DNA of 61,200 nt from Antrodiella citrinella (taxonomy: Eukaryota > Basidiomycota > Agaricomycetes > Polyporales > Steccherinaceae): assembly GCA_004802725.1 (NCBI GenBank), contig SGPM01000158.1, positions 1-61,200 on the forward strand. Reading direction: 5' to 3'. The notes beneath the pieces are model-generated. The model saw nothing but the letters and a program-made list of their open reading frames with translations. It had not been told where the DNA came from and ran no database searches. The position numbers and the translations under genes were made by a program. Below, piece after piece: positions 47,333 through 58,178 of the stretch. The first letter of the stretch is position 1, and every line of letters begins with the position of its first letter.

Positions 47333-48304
47333 ATGGTTTTTATGCCTCCCAAAGTCCCGGGTATCCCTGATATTGCCGCTCCTCAGGATCCATGTCACGC
47401 GGATGATGTTCTGGAAGCATGCAGGCTCACAGTGTCGACGATGGGCGCATGTATAGGGGGTGGGTGGATCTCATGGGATATCTCTTCTGATGCGACTTTG
47501 CACTGACATAGCATTAGTCCGAGGCGGACCAGTGACGTCGGAACACTTGAAGCAGTCCCTCGTCTATACACGCGATCTATTGAATGCATCGCATCCTCCC
47601 GGTGAGTGCTTTCTCGTGTCGTATGTTACGAGGAGTCTCTTACTGCGAATATTGTTAGCAATCGATGTGAATGAGGGCCTTCGCGCGCTTTTTGCGGAGT
47701 TTCGGAAAGAGTTGAAGGCAGATATGAAGACGATGGAGGACAGCCTGAAGGCAGATATGAAGACGATGGAGGACAGCCTGAAGGCTGACATTGAGACGTT
47801 GAAGGGCAAGGTCGATACTGTGGAGACAACCCTCAAGGCCGAAGTGCGTGACGCCGAAACACGTATCAAAGAGAGGATAGATACTGTGGATGGCCATTTG
47901 ACCGCAGTTCGTATTGCTGCTGCGAAGGTGAGCTTGCATAGTGATTCACGTGTCTCTCATGTCTGATTACATCTTATTTATGCGTGATATCAGACCCATA
48001 ACAAACTACAAGACAGGGGTACAGATCATAATCAGTATGTGCCAGTACCGAACAGTCTGGGAAAAGAGCCTCCAGTACGTCCTCAGTATCTTTTCTTTCG
48101 ACATCGTAGCTCACAAGATGACTATGACAGGCCGGCTATCCCCGGTTGAATACTGTAGCGGCCATCAAGGGCTTGGACAAGAGGGACACACGCAAATATC
48201 ACAAGTTTTACTACCCGGATGTGTTTGTTCCCGCCGCACTGGACGCGGAAATACTCAAAGAGTTGCACGACGATCTCATCGAGGCAGTTGGAGGGAATTC
48301 CTAG
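47333..48304 (+). CDS. Coiled-coil protein with Mug135-like C-terminal region (family member 2)
   Basis: Spliced product of about 230 residues, open throughout. The N-terminus starts MVFMPPKVPGIPDIAAP. The coiled coil runs from FAEFRKELKADMK to ERIDTVDGHLTAVRI and is built of 11-residue units; two units are exact DNA copies (47715-47780). The C-terminal block has IAAAK joined by an intron to THNKLQDRGTDHNQYVPVPN, GKEPP, GYPRLNTVAAIKGLD, RKYHKFYYPDVFVP and ends LIEAVGGNS. This shares VPNxxGxxP and YxxFYxP with member 1, and THNxLQDxG with member 3. A Mug135-like (PF08593) assignment is plausible but unverified. Introns are canonical; the first (about 47446-47518) is the least certain. Confidence 0.72.
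47715..47780 (+). repeat. Two perfect 33-nt tandem repeats inside coiled-coil member 2
   Basis: Unit 1 (47715-47747) and unit 2 (47748-47780) are identical and encode KADMKTMEDSL twice. Diverged units follow (KADIETLKGKV and so on), so the coiled coil has grown by 11-codon duplications. Confidence 0.9.
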
Positions 48305-48921
48305 TAGGTCTTACTCAAGCTGTCAGGATGTTGGTACTCTGAGTCTCTGTCACGGACACTCTCACGAACTCTCACGAACTATCTCGATGCTTTTCTTTCT
48401 CTTCCTTATCGCTTTCACCATCTTCTTACCAATCCCAAGGTCATTACTGTATCATATGCGCGTTTATTGTATCTTTCTTGGTTTACATAGGTCATAGCTC
48501 GTCTTGTTGCGTTCATCGCTTAATCCTGCCAAATAGATTGCATCCTCACGGACGTCTTTCTCTCGTCATATAAACCAAGCAGGAACAACAACGGAAACTC
48601 TAAATGAAGCTAGGCGACGATGTCACAAAAGAACAAAGAAAAGGCACTGCGACACGAGCAGACGCGGCTGACAAGTCAGGACGCCACAACCGTGTCGCTC
48701 CATTCAACGACCCGGCCCCCCACTTCTACCCCTCCTCTCCATCTCTCTCTCTCTCTAGATATTTCCCATCGAGGATTATCCCCCCCCCCACCCCACCTCG
48801 CTAGTAGCTTCATTCGGCTAGAAGGATAATCGTGTTCTATTTATCTGACGTGTGTCGTCCCCCAGGCCAATGCAAGCCCCTCTATCAGACCCACAGTAGG
48901 CAGTAACTTAGATACTTCTCG
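48305..48921. other. 3' flank of coiled-coil member 2, duplicated near 52.7 kb
   Basis: No gene called. The part from about 48470 to 48780 aligns by eye with about 52710-53030, for example GGCGACGATGTCACAAAAGA against GGCGACAATCGCACAAAAGA. There is a TC microsatellite at about 48748-48765 and a C-run at 48781-48789. Confidence 0.5.
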
Positions 48922-50747
48922 TCAGTATTTGACAAGCAATCTTGAGTTTCCTGCGAACCGTGCTGCCCAATAGAACATACCCGCTCCAAAAAAGCCTGTG
49001 CCAGCGAATATGATCATGTGTTCAAATTGACCATGATTGGCGTCGATGAGAGCTGCAAATAGGGTCTTAGTAGTCAATACGGAGCACGATCTATCATGCA
49101 AACCTCGTACCTCCCGCAATAGGTCCACTTCCCAGCACGCCGAGGCTAGTAATCCCGTAGGTCAAACCGGATCGACCGCCATACTTCGTCATATCTGCTG
49201 TGAGCTGCGCCAAACATGTAGGCGCGAGCTAGTGAAGTCCAGTGTTAGTAACACAACATTGAGGCAGTGAGTGATACGCACTGAGAGAAAGTTCCCGCTG
49301 AGGAAACCATAAGCGATTCCCCATACAACAAGCCCGGCCGGACCGGAAACCGCCAACCAGCAGAGTAGCACGGAAGCTGCGAGGGTGTTGAATATCGCCA
49401 TCGAGTTGAAACTAGGATCGGAAATGACGCTCAGAGACAAAACTAGACATTCGGCGACAAACTACGTACGCGCCGACGTGATCAGCAACCAACCCTGGAA
49501 CTATTCGACCAAAGAACGACGCGGCGTTCATCATAGCCACAATGTAGAAAGAGATATTCGTAGAATATCCTTTTCTCTCGGAATATGTTTGGGCGTAGAA
49601 GTATGGGGTATACACTGCGAAAAGTTGAGCTTAGCATAGGACTGTGTACTGATGCGAAAGCACGCAGACGTACAGCATAACCCGGTCATAACTGCTCCAA
49701 GTGTCCACAGGACGTACTGTATATCTCGAAGGCCACCGAAATCTACGACGTTCCTCCATCCCACGAACTTCCGCCGTGGTAAACGGGCTTTGGTAACGAG
49801 GACCATCGGTATAGCCAGGGCGAGGCATATAAAACCTACGATACGGACAGCCTGATATGATATCAATACAGCTCACATCTGGAGGTACGAGTAATGCACG
49901 TACCCATGGGAAACCAACAACAGGAATCAACTTGTTCAATGCAATTGGGAAGAAGACGGCGCCGACGGATGAGCCTGTAGTCGCCACACCCATCATCGTT
50001 CCCCTCTTCTTATCGTAGTAGTGTGCGAGGCAGCATGTGGCGGGACTGTGAAACATCTGAGTGGTAGCAGCCGCGGATCAGAATTCGAAACGCACTAGGA
50101 TACAAGGGCACTCCCAAGTCCAATGGCGACGCCTTGTGCAAGGAAGAACTGATAATAATCCTTGCAAAGCGAGACCATCATCAGGCCCATGACCACGAGC
50201 ACGGATCCTGCCGTGAGCAAGAGAGTCGGCCCTGTAGAATCAAAACAGCGGCCAATGGGAGCTGCCTGAGATTCAGTCAGATGTGATGACCACAAAAGGC
50301 GTGTGCTCAGTCTGAGCTTACGGCGAAGAAATAAAGGAACGAAAGAAACGTTCCAATCCATGATATTTTGGATTGGCTCATGCCTCTCAGCTCGTCCCGC
50401 GCATACCTGGACAATGTAAGGACAAAGTTGCAAAAGGCCATATACAGGTTGAGTACTCACTGAGCTTGGAAGGCGCCTGTCAAGTTCACCATACCGTGGT
50501 GTATAACACCGGAAAGAAATGCACCGATAACAGCCATGACTGCATCACGCCCGCCCTCTGGATATCCTGAGTCAATGCTGAGCTCGTCGTCCGCGGCGCC
50601 ATAATCCTTGTCGACTTTGATCTGCGATTCGTTTTCCGCGGACGCGTCGTATATCAACAAGTCGGACATTGTCAACAGAGTGGCCGTCGATAGTGTCTTC
50701 CTGGAAAAGTGGGGATTTTCAACGCCATCCGTCTTGTCCGAAGACAT
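48922..50747 (-). CDS. MFS monocarboxylate-permease-like transporter
   Basis: Twelve-helix MFS protein of the fungal monocarboxylate (SLC16/Mch-like) type. An acidic N-terminus (residues 1-65) ends in YPEGGRDAVMAVIGAFLSG, the D-x-G-x-G-W-x-V-like entry to helix 1. Then come YARDELRGMSQSKISWIGTF, APIGRCFDSTGP, a long SLCKDYYQFFLAQGVAIGLG, YYDKKRGTMMGVATTGSSVG, and after the central loop YSERKGYSTNISFYIVAMMN with FGRIVPGLVADHVGA. The C-terminus has LTADMTKYGGRSGLTYGITS and ends SRLLVKY. Introns are canonical and no stop interrupts the chain. Substrate unknown; many fungal members do not carry monocarboxylates. It lies between coiled-coil members 2 and 3. Confidence 0.86.
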
Positions 50748-51933
50748 ATATAGGTCTGCAATATGAAATCGTATCTACGCGTGACACTGTGTGAGCAAGT
50801 CGACTGACGAACCTTGCGGTCAAGCTTCCATTTTCTCTGTTCGTCAGGACGATTGGCGCATTCGTCGATGTATGCTGACCGCCCCTACATCTCCACATGA
50901 GTGGGGTGTTTGCGCGATGTCAGTACTGAATCTGAAATACTCCATTCTACGTGTCGTTTGTCACTGAAAGATGAGGAAGCAAGACTCGTGGTGGCATTGC
51001 ATGGAAATTACTTTGAATCCAGAAACCTCAGGCTGTTTGAACGGAAGCATGACCAGACAAGAAGTATGCGGGGTAAAAGTGGAGACAGTACGGATCACTT
51101 CGCCGCTGAACACTTGATTGCAGTGGACTTTTTCCTTGCTCGGGGTCGTCACATGGTCTGTGGTTTCACGTCCAGAGGATCAACAGAAGATGGCCAGATA
51201 CCACTCCAGATTACATTCAAACAACACAAAAATAGGCTATCCAATCGAATCAGAGCGTATAAGGGCCATATTGAGCAATGCCACCTACCAGATACGCGTC
51301 CATGGCATCCAAATCATGATAGTGAAGGCAGTAGCGGCAACATTTTGGGCATGTTGGCAGATATAGTATGCTCTGCGTATACTTCGCTATGTCACATACT
51401 CAACCTGATATACGAATCAGGGCACGCACGGCGTGGATAGTACAAAACGCGAACTTACCGATGCAACGAAGTCGAGGGTAATGCCAATGATTTCAAGGGA
51501 TCATTTCATGAGTCTGCATGAAGGGTTTACATGCCGGGTGACTCTGGTGTTAGGGATTATACTCGAGGGTCGATGTAAGCTTCGAGCTGAAGCGAAGCTG
51601 TAACCCGTTCATGATTGGAGCGCCTCTTTCGATATTCTCTGTTGCTCGAGAGTAGAGTTTTCAGGGATCGACAGTCTTCAGAAGATAACATAGGGATTCA
51701 ACGTTTATATGACAGTTATGCAGCAGAAGGGTGAGGATAAGTTTGAGATGAAGGCTCGGGAACGATTGTCTTCCGCACCGAGGTCAGCTACGGATACTGG
51801 GAGATACGGTAAACTGAACGGCATTCATCCGGCAGGAACAAACAACGCGTCCACAGCGGGTGGCCAGCGCGAGCGCACTTGGTTACAATACACATAAACC
51901 CTCCCTTCCTGCTCATATTCCTCATAATTCACG
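50748..51933. other. Intergenic region, nothing recognised
   Basis: About 1.2 kb. A 179-codon plus-strand frame (50901-51440) opens with GTG, lacks an early ATG and has no recognisable domain, so it was not called. Confidence 0.45.
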
Positions 51934-52608
51934 ATGGATGATTCTGGACTTTCTGTCTCAACACCTCGACATGTTTGCCAATGCCAGTGCTCTGCTCTTA
52001 TCGCGGACTTGCGGAAAGAGCTGAAAGGTGACCTCAGGATCCTAAAGGACGACATGGATCAGATCGAACACGGCATGCAAGTCGTGAAAGCTGAGATACA
52101 GATCATGAAGAACGACCTCAAAAGTACCGAGATGAACACGACCATGGGACTGCAGAACCTCGAAAGTGGCATCGTCGAGCAGGTGGAGACCATGAATGCT
52201 CATCTCAACAGTGTTCGCATCGCTGCCGCAAAGGTGAGCCTTATACCCTCTTTGTTCATTGCATCATGCTTTGACGAACGCATGTTGTCAGACGCACAAT
52301 CGTCTACAAGACACGGGGTCAGACTGGAGCCCATATGTGGCAGTCCCAAACCGCGAAGGAGTGTTGTCTCCGGTACGTCTGAAGTATCCTTTTTGCTTCT
52401 GCGTCGCAGCTCACAACACTACTATGTATGTTGTTCAGGCCGAATTTCCACTATTTCATACTGCAGCAGCTCTCCGAGGCTCTGGGAGACACGGAGGCGC
52501 GCAGATATCACGAGTTCTACTATCCGGACACGCCTATCACACCCAGTCCTGTCCAGCTCAAAGAAATTGAAAGAAGCAGTCATGATTGCGCTTGGAGGAT
52601 ATTTCTAG
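51934..52608 (+). pseudogene. Coiled-coil/Mug135-like family member 3, frameshifted
   Basis: Closest relative of member 2. The coiled coil starts SALIADLRKELKGDLRILKD and ends MNAHLNSVRIAAAK. An intron joins it to THNRLQDTGSDWSPYVAVPN and a PLFHTAAALRG segment, matching member 2 position by position. The frame then slips by one near 52480 (the family motif ARRYHEFYYPDTP is in the next frame) and by one more near 52557 (KLKEAVMIALGGYF, with the expected stop at 52606-52608, is in the third frame). It also lacks about 60 N-terminal residues present in members 1 and 2. Two single-base changes would explain everything. This could be a young pseudogene, or sequence error. Confidence 0.62.
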
Positions 52609-53637
52609 CCTTGCCTCGAATTCTTTATCACAGTCGATGAAGTGTCTCAACGCTTCGTTCTGGTCTTGACGATGGCTGTTGACACTGGCGAGTATTGCTT
52701 GTATTATACGTATGCTTATTGTATTTCCCTTGATTCTTGGAGCCATAGGTCGTCTTGTTGATGCCTTCACTGCGCCGACGGACAGGCTTTGTATCCTCAT
52801 GCTCGTTTTTTGGGACTGTACACCAAAGCAATTTACCGAGAAGAACAGCGGAGGCTCTGCTTGGCCCTCGGCGACAATCGCACAAAAGAGCAAAGAAACG
52901 GCATTGCAACATCAATGGACACGAAGAGGAGACAGCAACATTGCGCCATTGATCGTATCGCTCTAACAAATCCAGGGCCCTGCATGCTAATCACTTGTCC
53001 GTCTCTCCCTCTCTCTCCGCCATCGAAGATGTATCTCATCCCACTTCCCAGGATCCCAGGCTTTCCAATCACTGTACCTCCAAACCCCCCTTGCTCACGG
53101 TCAAAGACTTCGTTGCAGCCAAGATAATCGAGAACAAGGTGTACGCCGCCTACTGTGACGGTCCGTACAATTCTTGAGGCATCCTCAGAATCTCAGACCC
53201 TGAGACATCGGGTTCTGAGACTGATTTGATCTCTCAGACCGAACAGCAGCAACAACTGGCAGCGATGCGTGCGCCCGAGCATACTTCAAGCGCATCGTGC
53301 TACGCCATCCAACGCTGTTGTCTGGTGGATCAAGGCTCGCAAAATGAGAGCGACTAAGTCGCTTGAGTCGCTATCGTGGTCATTGGCGCAACTTGAAAGC
53401 TGCGTCTTGGACCTTGGAGACAACCACAGTCAACAACTAAGATAAGTAGTAGGTCAAAGCGACGACAACACAACAGGTTCAACCGGATGGTACGAGTACA
53501 TTCGGGCTATGATATAAGGCTGCCACCACGCAACATGCTGATCATACTATCGTCCCGAAAACACATTTTCTCCTCACTACAATAGTACCCGTTCAGATCT
53601 CCTTTTCTTCAATACGCCTACCATCTTGCTTCCCGAT
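52609..53637. other. 3' flank of coiled-coil member 3, no gene called
   Basis: About 1 kb. The 52710-53030 part is the diverged duplicate of the flank at 48.5-48.8 kb. A plus-strand frame there (REEQRRLCLALGDNRTKEQR) is shared in part with the other copy but has no known domain. CTCAGA/TCTGAG repeats occur at about 53190-53240. Confidence 0.45.
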
Positions 53638-53999
53638 GCAAAATTTGAAGGCCTGTCAGGCTTGACTCTCTCAGCAAGTTGGCCAGTGATGTTCGAAGAG
53701 CACGAGGCCCTGAAAGCCTTGTTACTTCAAGTCCAACAACGTGAGTACCATCCTACTATTGGGATTCCGCGTCTTACGTTTGGATCTGCAGTCGACACCG
53801 ATATCCGCAAACGGGTCAATAAATTCAACAAAGACGTAGCAACGCTGTTGGAAAGCAATAAAGCACAAGTGGAACGCATCAAGGCCACATGGATTGAGAG
53901 CTTTTAGCCTGGTCATGAGCGCGAGCGCATCAACCTGCAGTCAAGATTGGATCACGTCGATGGCATCCTCTCTCAAAATAACGTACTTAGGTACTGCTG
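53638..53999 (+). pseudogene. Coiled-coil family member 4, relic
   Basis: Two exons around a canonical intron (about 53741-53791) encode EEHEALKALLLQVQQ joined to TDIRKRVNKFNKDVATLLES. An in-frame TAG follows at 53905-53907. Beyond the stop the same frame continues with ERERINLQSRLDHVDGIL, matching the (T/H)VDGHL end of the family coiled coil. No Mug135-like C-terminal block follows. A start codon is not evident at the 5' end, where the frame opens without ATG. Confidence 0.5.
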
Positions 54000-54172
54000 A
54001 AAGAGATAAACGACAGGCTCTGATACTGTAACGAACTATAGTAGTGATCATATACCATCATCATCCACATATCATCAGCTTCATACTACACGCATACGTG
54101 CACTTTTTTTCCACATCAAAACCACGCCCTATCATCCACCCACCTCTCCAGAATACTCTTCACGAGTCTCGG

Positions 54173-55711
54173 CTAGTCCCGCGTGACGAAATGCCCCGCC
54201 TCGGCCATGAGCACCCATGTGAAGTTCCCTGCTCCTTCTGCGTTGGTGCCTATGGCGTGGCTGGAGCGACCTCAGTTCCGTCGTTGTAGACGTTCGCGAT
54301 GGGGTTTTGGCAGCGCGTGGTCAGCCAGCGGAAGTGCGAGAGGGTGTCCTGCAGGGGAACAGAAGTCAACGTGTGGACGGACGGGGGTACTTAGACTTAG
54401 ATGGATGGCGACTCGGAGGACGTACGGAGAGCGGGTTGGAGACCGTCATAGCGAGGTTGATATGCTTCGCGCCGGGTTCGCCCCCGCCTGCTGCAAGTGC
54501 GAGGTTTCCCTGGTGAATCTCCGTCGCGATGTGCGGGACGTAAATCTAGCGTTTCATGGAGGGGTCAGTCACAATAGTTAGGACGAAGGCGGACTTGGAC
54601 TTACCCCACCATACGACCCACTCGCCAATACCAGCTTGTTCCTATGAGGAACATCAATGAGCATGCACAGGATTTGGGGGTATATCACAATCGCCCCCTC
54701 ACTTTGCCAAGTGCGGGAACAGGACGTATATCTTCTGCAAGAAATCGTATACGTCCACCGCAGCTGTTCGGAGGCTCACCATACGAGAAGCCTGCACCTA
54801 GAGGCCTTTTAGCCACGCCAAATCACGAATCAATACTTCTATAGCTTCAGAGGCAACCTGACAGAAAAAGACTTCAACGTACATGATCAAGAGCCAGGAG
54901 GTTGTACTTCTCCGACCACGCGTTCGGGTTGTGGACGAGCGAGGCGTTCGCGAGCATCGGCAAACCATCGTCACGATTACATCTTGTTCCGGCGTGGAGT
55001 TTTGAGAGGTTTTGGGAGGGACTTACGACCTAACATCGGGTTCACGAGTCCACTGCTTCCCGGTCCGCCGCCGTGCGTTAACCTATATCATGCAAACACC
55101 TCACTTAGCACGAACCGAATGGGAGATTTGTGTAGTCCCAAGACTCACACGAGCGGCGCGTTCTCAGCGTCCTCCTGCGCCTCGAACAACCTACAAAAAC
55201 CCGTCCTCAGCGCCATACTACCACAACCAAGTTCGAAGTGGATATTACGCACCAGAAGAACGACCGCCTCGGCCCACCCTCCACATCCCCTTTCAACCCA
55301 ATATATCCCGAGTGCCCTACCTTCTTCTTCCTCAACGCCGCCCCATGTTCAGCGAGCGCAGGATCGAGGCATAAGTCGTCCTGCGTCTTCACGCTCGCGA
55401 AGAATCGCTTCCGGTCATACGGACTCGAATCGGATTCAAGTTTTGAGATGTACGCGACCCGGATGATGAAGTAGAGTCAACGCGCTCTGCGCGATGCAGA
55501 ATGGGACGAGCACGAGGAACCGGCGATACCTCGATGTCACGATAGGTTTGAGACTCGGAGGAGCCTGAGCGGATGACGTTGTTGGGAGGAGGGGGTCCGA
55601 CTCTGCGGCCGGACTCCTTACGTCTCGCTGTGTCGTTCGTGTTAGTTGGACCGCAACCCACAGTGTAGAGAGTACTACCAAGAGACACACCTCTGGATCC
55701 TTAGGCTGCAT
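54173..55711 (-). pseudogene. Serine carboxypeptidase (S10) pseudogene with internal deletion
   Basis: Secreted S10 peptidases of basidiomycetes carry a GGGPGxSG oxyanion motif and a GGSYGG nucleophile motif. Here the pieces run in order: SYDRKRF-like start, GHSGYIGLKGDVEGGPRRSF, FEAQEDAENAPLVL, GGGPGSSGL, NAWSEKYNLLALDHPLGAGF, then LVLASGSYGGIYVPHIATEI and GAKHINLAMTVSNPLSDTLS. After FRWLTTRCQNPIANVYND the sequence jumps out of frame to the extreme C-terminus, GTNAEGAGNFTWVLMAEAGH and FVTRD, holding the catalytic His. Roughly 200 residues, including the catalytic Asp region, are missing. The 5' exons also need frame changes. The product cannot be an active peptidase. Confidence 0.78.
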
Positions 55712-57289
55712 ATCTGCGTCCTGCTGCGTCAACTGGCGCGGCTACCGTTAACGTGCTAATAGGTCCCTAGACCTTTATACGTCGAAAGTCAACGCGCTAT
55801 ATGAGCCTGTATCTTCAGCATCTTCCCATACCGGCATGCATATCGTAGTGTAACTCTATGTAAGTCGCAGTGCGAGCCCGACTTCGCTTCGAGAATTCCG
55901 GAACATGAGAGGAATATGACAAGGTCATTCGTCGGCGCTGTGAACGTGAACGTGACTTTTGTCGTGGGAGAACTCAGGAGGGACTCGCCAGTGCGTAGCA
56001 CACATGTAGCATGCAGCCAAGGTGGAAGTTGTAGGTCCACGCGTCCCGATCAACCAACGACGCTCCAGCCTCACCAGATTCTCATTATATTCCGCACGAC
56101 AGTACGCAGAAACACAAAGAAATCAACCGTGGCGAGTGAGACAAGAAAAAACAATTGTATAAATGAGAGTGTATATGCACCACACAGGCGCACCGTAACA
56201 ACGTAACAAGGTCCGCGGAAACCAACCACCAAGAACAAGAACAAAACGCACTCCGCACAAGGAAAGAGCCAAACACTAAAGGCACCTCAAATCGTCACGA
56301 ACAACACGCCTCCTCGGGAACGATAATCCAGAGTATGACGAGTGCCCGCGACGGGTTGAGGGTACGAATAAGGATGAGACTAGACTGCAACGTCGGACGG
56401 ACGTACTTGCTTGATGGTTGTCAGAAGAAGAGTGGGGGAGGGGGGAAGGGAGGACAACAACGGCGACGGGAACAGGAAGAACGGCGCATGATAATGTCCA
56501 TTGGAGTCTGAGCGAGAACGAGACGAGAAAAGGGAGGGCCACGAAAGATGCCTTTCGAAGCGAGAGACCAGGATAGAACAGAACAGAAGACATCCTCCTT
56601 GGGACCGAAAAAGCTCGGGTGTGCTTTGACGAGTCCGAAGTATGAACGCCCCAGTCCGTGCTCCGCGAGGATGGGTAGAGATGTATGTACAGTAGAGTGT
56701 CGTGGTTCATAGAACGTACAGTAAGAGAGATAGAGAATAGGAACGCATTATAGGTTTTTGTGTTTTTCGTATGGAGAACTGATGACGATGGTTTTTGTTG
56801 TTTTATGTTCAGAGATGGAAGGAATATGAAATGGGATAGGGATGGAAGATGGAGGCGTGTTGACTATACAATACAAGAAGACCAGGGGGAGGGATGATCC
56901 TTCCGGGATGGCCGAAATCGCTGATCAGAGCTTCAACTTGGGCGTTATACGCCCACACATGAAGACAATATACGACGTCGACAACCGAGGATGGAGGGGG
57001 TAATGGCAATAGCACACAGGAGATAGGAAGGGAAGACCGAGAAGCTGACGACCGATACTCCTCCTATGGGGAGCGGAATCCCGAGTATGAAGTAGAGGGC
57101 GACAACAAGAAGAACCAACAACGACTCCAGGGGAACTGCATCCCATGTATGAAGAGTGATTCAGTGCAAGCAACGGAATATGAGGACAGACAGAAGGCGA
57201 CAAATTCCTGACGACAGACCAACCAGAGGTGTACGCACAATGCGTACGGCAGAGAAAGTAAATTCTCCAGGTTGAGACTAGTCGTCGGT
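55712..57289. other. Intergenic region, nothing recognised
   Basis: About 1.6 kb. Several minus-strand frames of 70-150 codons (56276-56710, 57064-57519 and others) are Ser/Pro/Leu rich without family motifs. They probably reflect base composition of the 3' flank of the gene at 57290. Confidence 0.45.
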
Positions 57290-58178
57290 CTAGTTGTCGG
57301 ATGCAGAAGCATCCTTCTTCTCGTCTGCGAACACCACTTCGGCGGTCGGGGGCGGCGGTGTGTAGTGCGGGGGGAGAGAACTCTCGTCGAACAGCACGAC
57401 GCCCTCGTAGAACGTCGTGTCGCTATCAGTGTCGTATTCTTCCTCCTTGGAGCCACGGAAGGCGCGGACGACCACGACGGTGAGAACCCACACCATGCGG
57501 ATGAGCACACCGATTCCACAACCTAGAAGTGCATAAGCAGACGCATATGGAACAAAAGCATAGAGTTACTCACCAAGGACGAATGCAACAACTCTTCCCT
57601 CCCAAGTCCCCAAGGACATCAAGGCGCGGTTGATCCTTCGGAGGAAGGATCCTTGGTGGTGACCGTGCGCGTGCGCATGGTGTCCGTGATGACCGCCTTT
57701 CTGCACTGCGCCGCCGGCATCGTTCGAGAGGGATTCGTATGGGTCGGCGAAGTGCTTGACCATAGCACCATCTACACGATGCGGTCCGTCGAAATGGATG
57801 GGGAGCGCCTTAACTTTAGAGTGAGACTGGAATCCGAAGGCCTCCCGGAACATTTCCATTAACTCTCCCGACTTCTGGGCTGCCTTCTCCGCCAATTTGC
57901 CACACTTGTGCTTGACACGGCCAGCACCAGTCTGTCCGATGTGTGTGACCGTAGTGACCGGTCTGAAGACGGATGCCACTCCAAAGTCGGGATGGCCAGG
58001 GTTCAGGGAGTCATGCGCGGACACATCTTGTTTCGTAGTGACTACGACGACGCGAATGGGGACCGCTGCTGTCTGGATGGCTGAATCGGAAGAGATGTTA
58101 GGATAGGGTGAATCACGAGGACGCAGAGATGGACGCACCAAGAGCTCCGACGGCGAGAGCAACATAACTCAGACGCAT
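57290..58178 (-). CDS. Secretory single-pass membrane protein with His-rich segment
   Basis: Three exons, about 250 residues. The N-terminal MRLSYVALAVGALAIQTAAV is a signal peptide whose coding sequence is split by intron 1 (about 58077-58132). The lumenal or extracellular part has VVVTTKQDVSAHDS, then CGKLAEKAAQKSGELMEMF (amphipathic), PIHFDGPHRVDGAMV, and a His cluster GGHHGHHAHAHGHHQG. A membrane helix follows intron 2 (CGIGVLIRMVWVLTVVVVRA). The short cytosolic tail is acidic with prolines (EEEYDTDSDTTFYEG, YTPPPPTAEVV). No family recognised. The His cluster could bind Zn, Cu or Ni, which is inference. No frame break seen. Confidence 0.75.

Noticed and set aside
48740..48800. TC and C tracts as a possible tandem-repeat array
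   Set aside because: Short simple-sequence tracts only; no array structure, and no CRISPR-like spacing anywhere in the window.
50901..51440. 179-codon plus-strand frame
   Set aside because: Opens with GTG, lacks an early ATG, no splice support and no recognisable motif.
57064..57519. 151-codon minus-strand frame
   Set aside because: Out of frame with the supported exon of the His-rich membrane protein that it overlaps.
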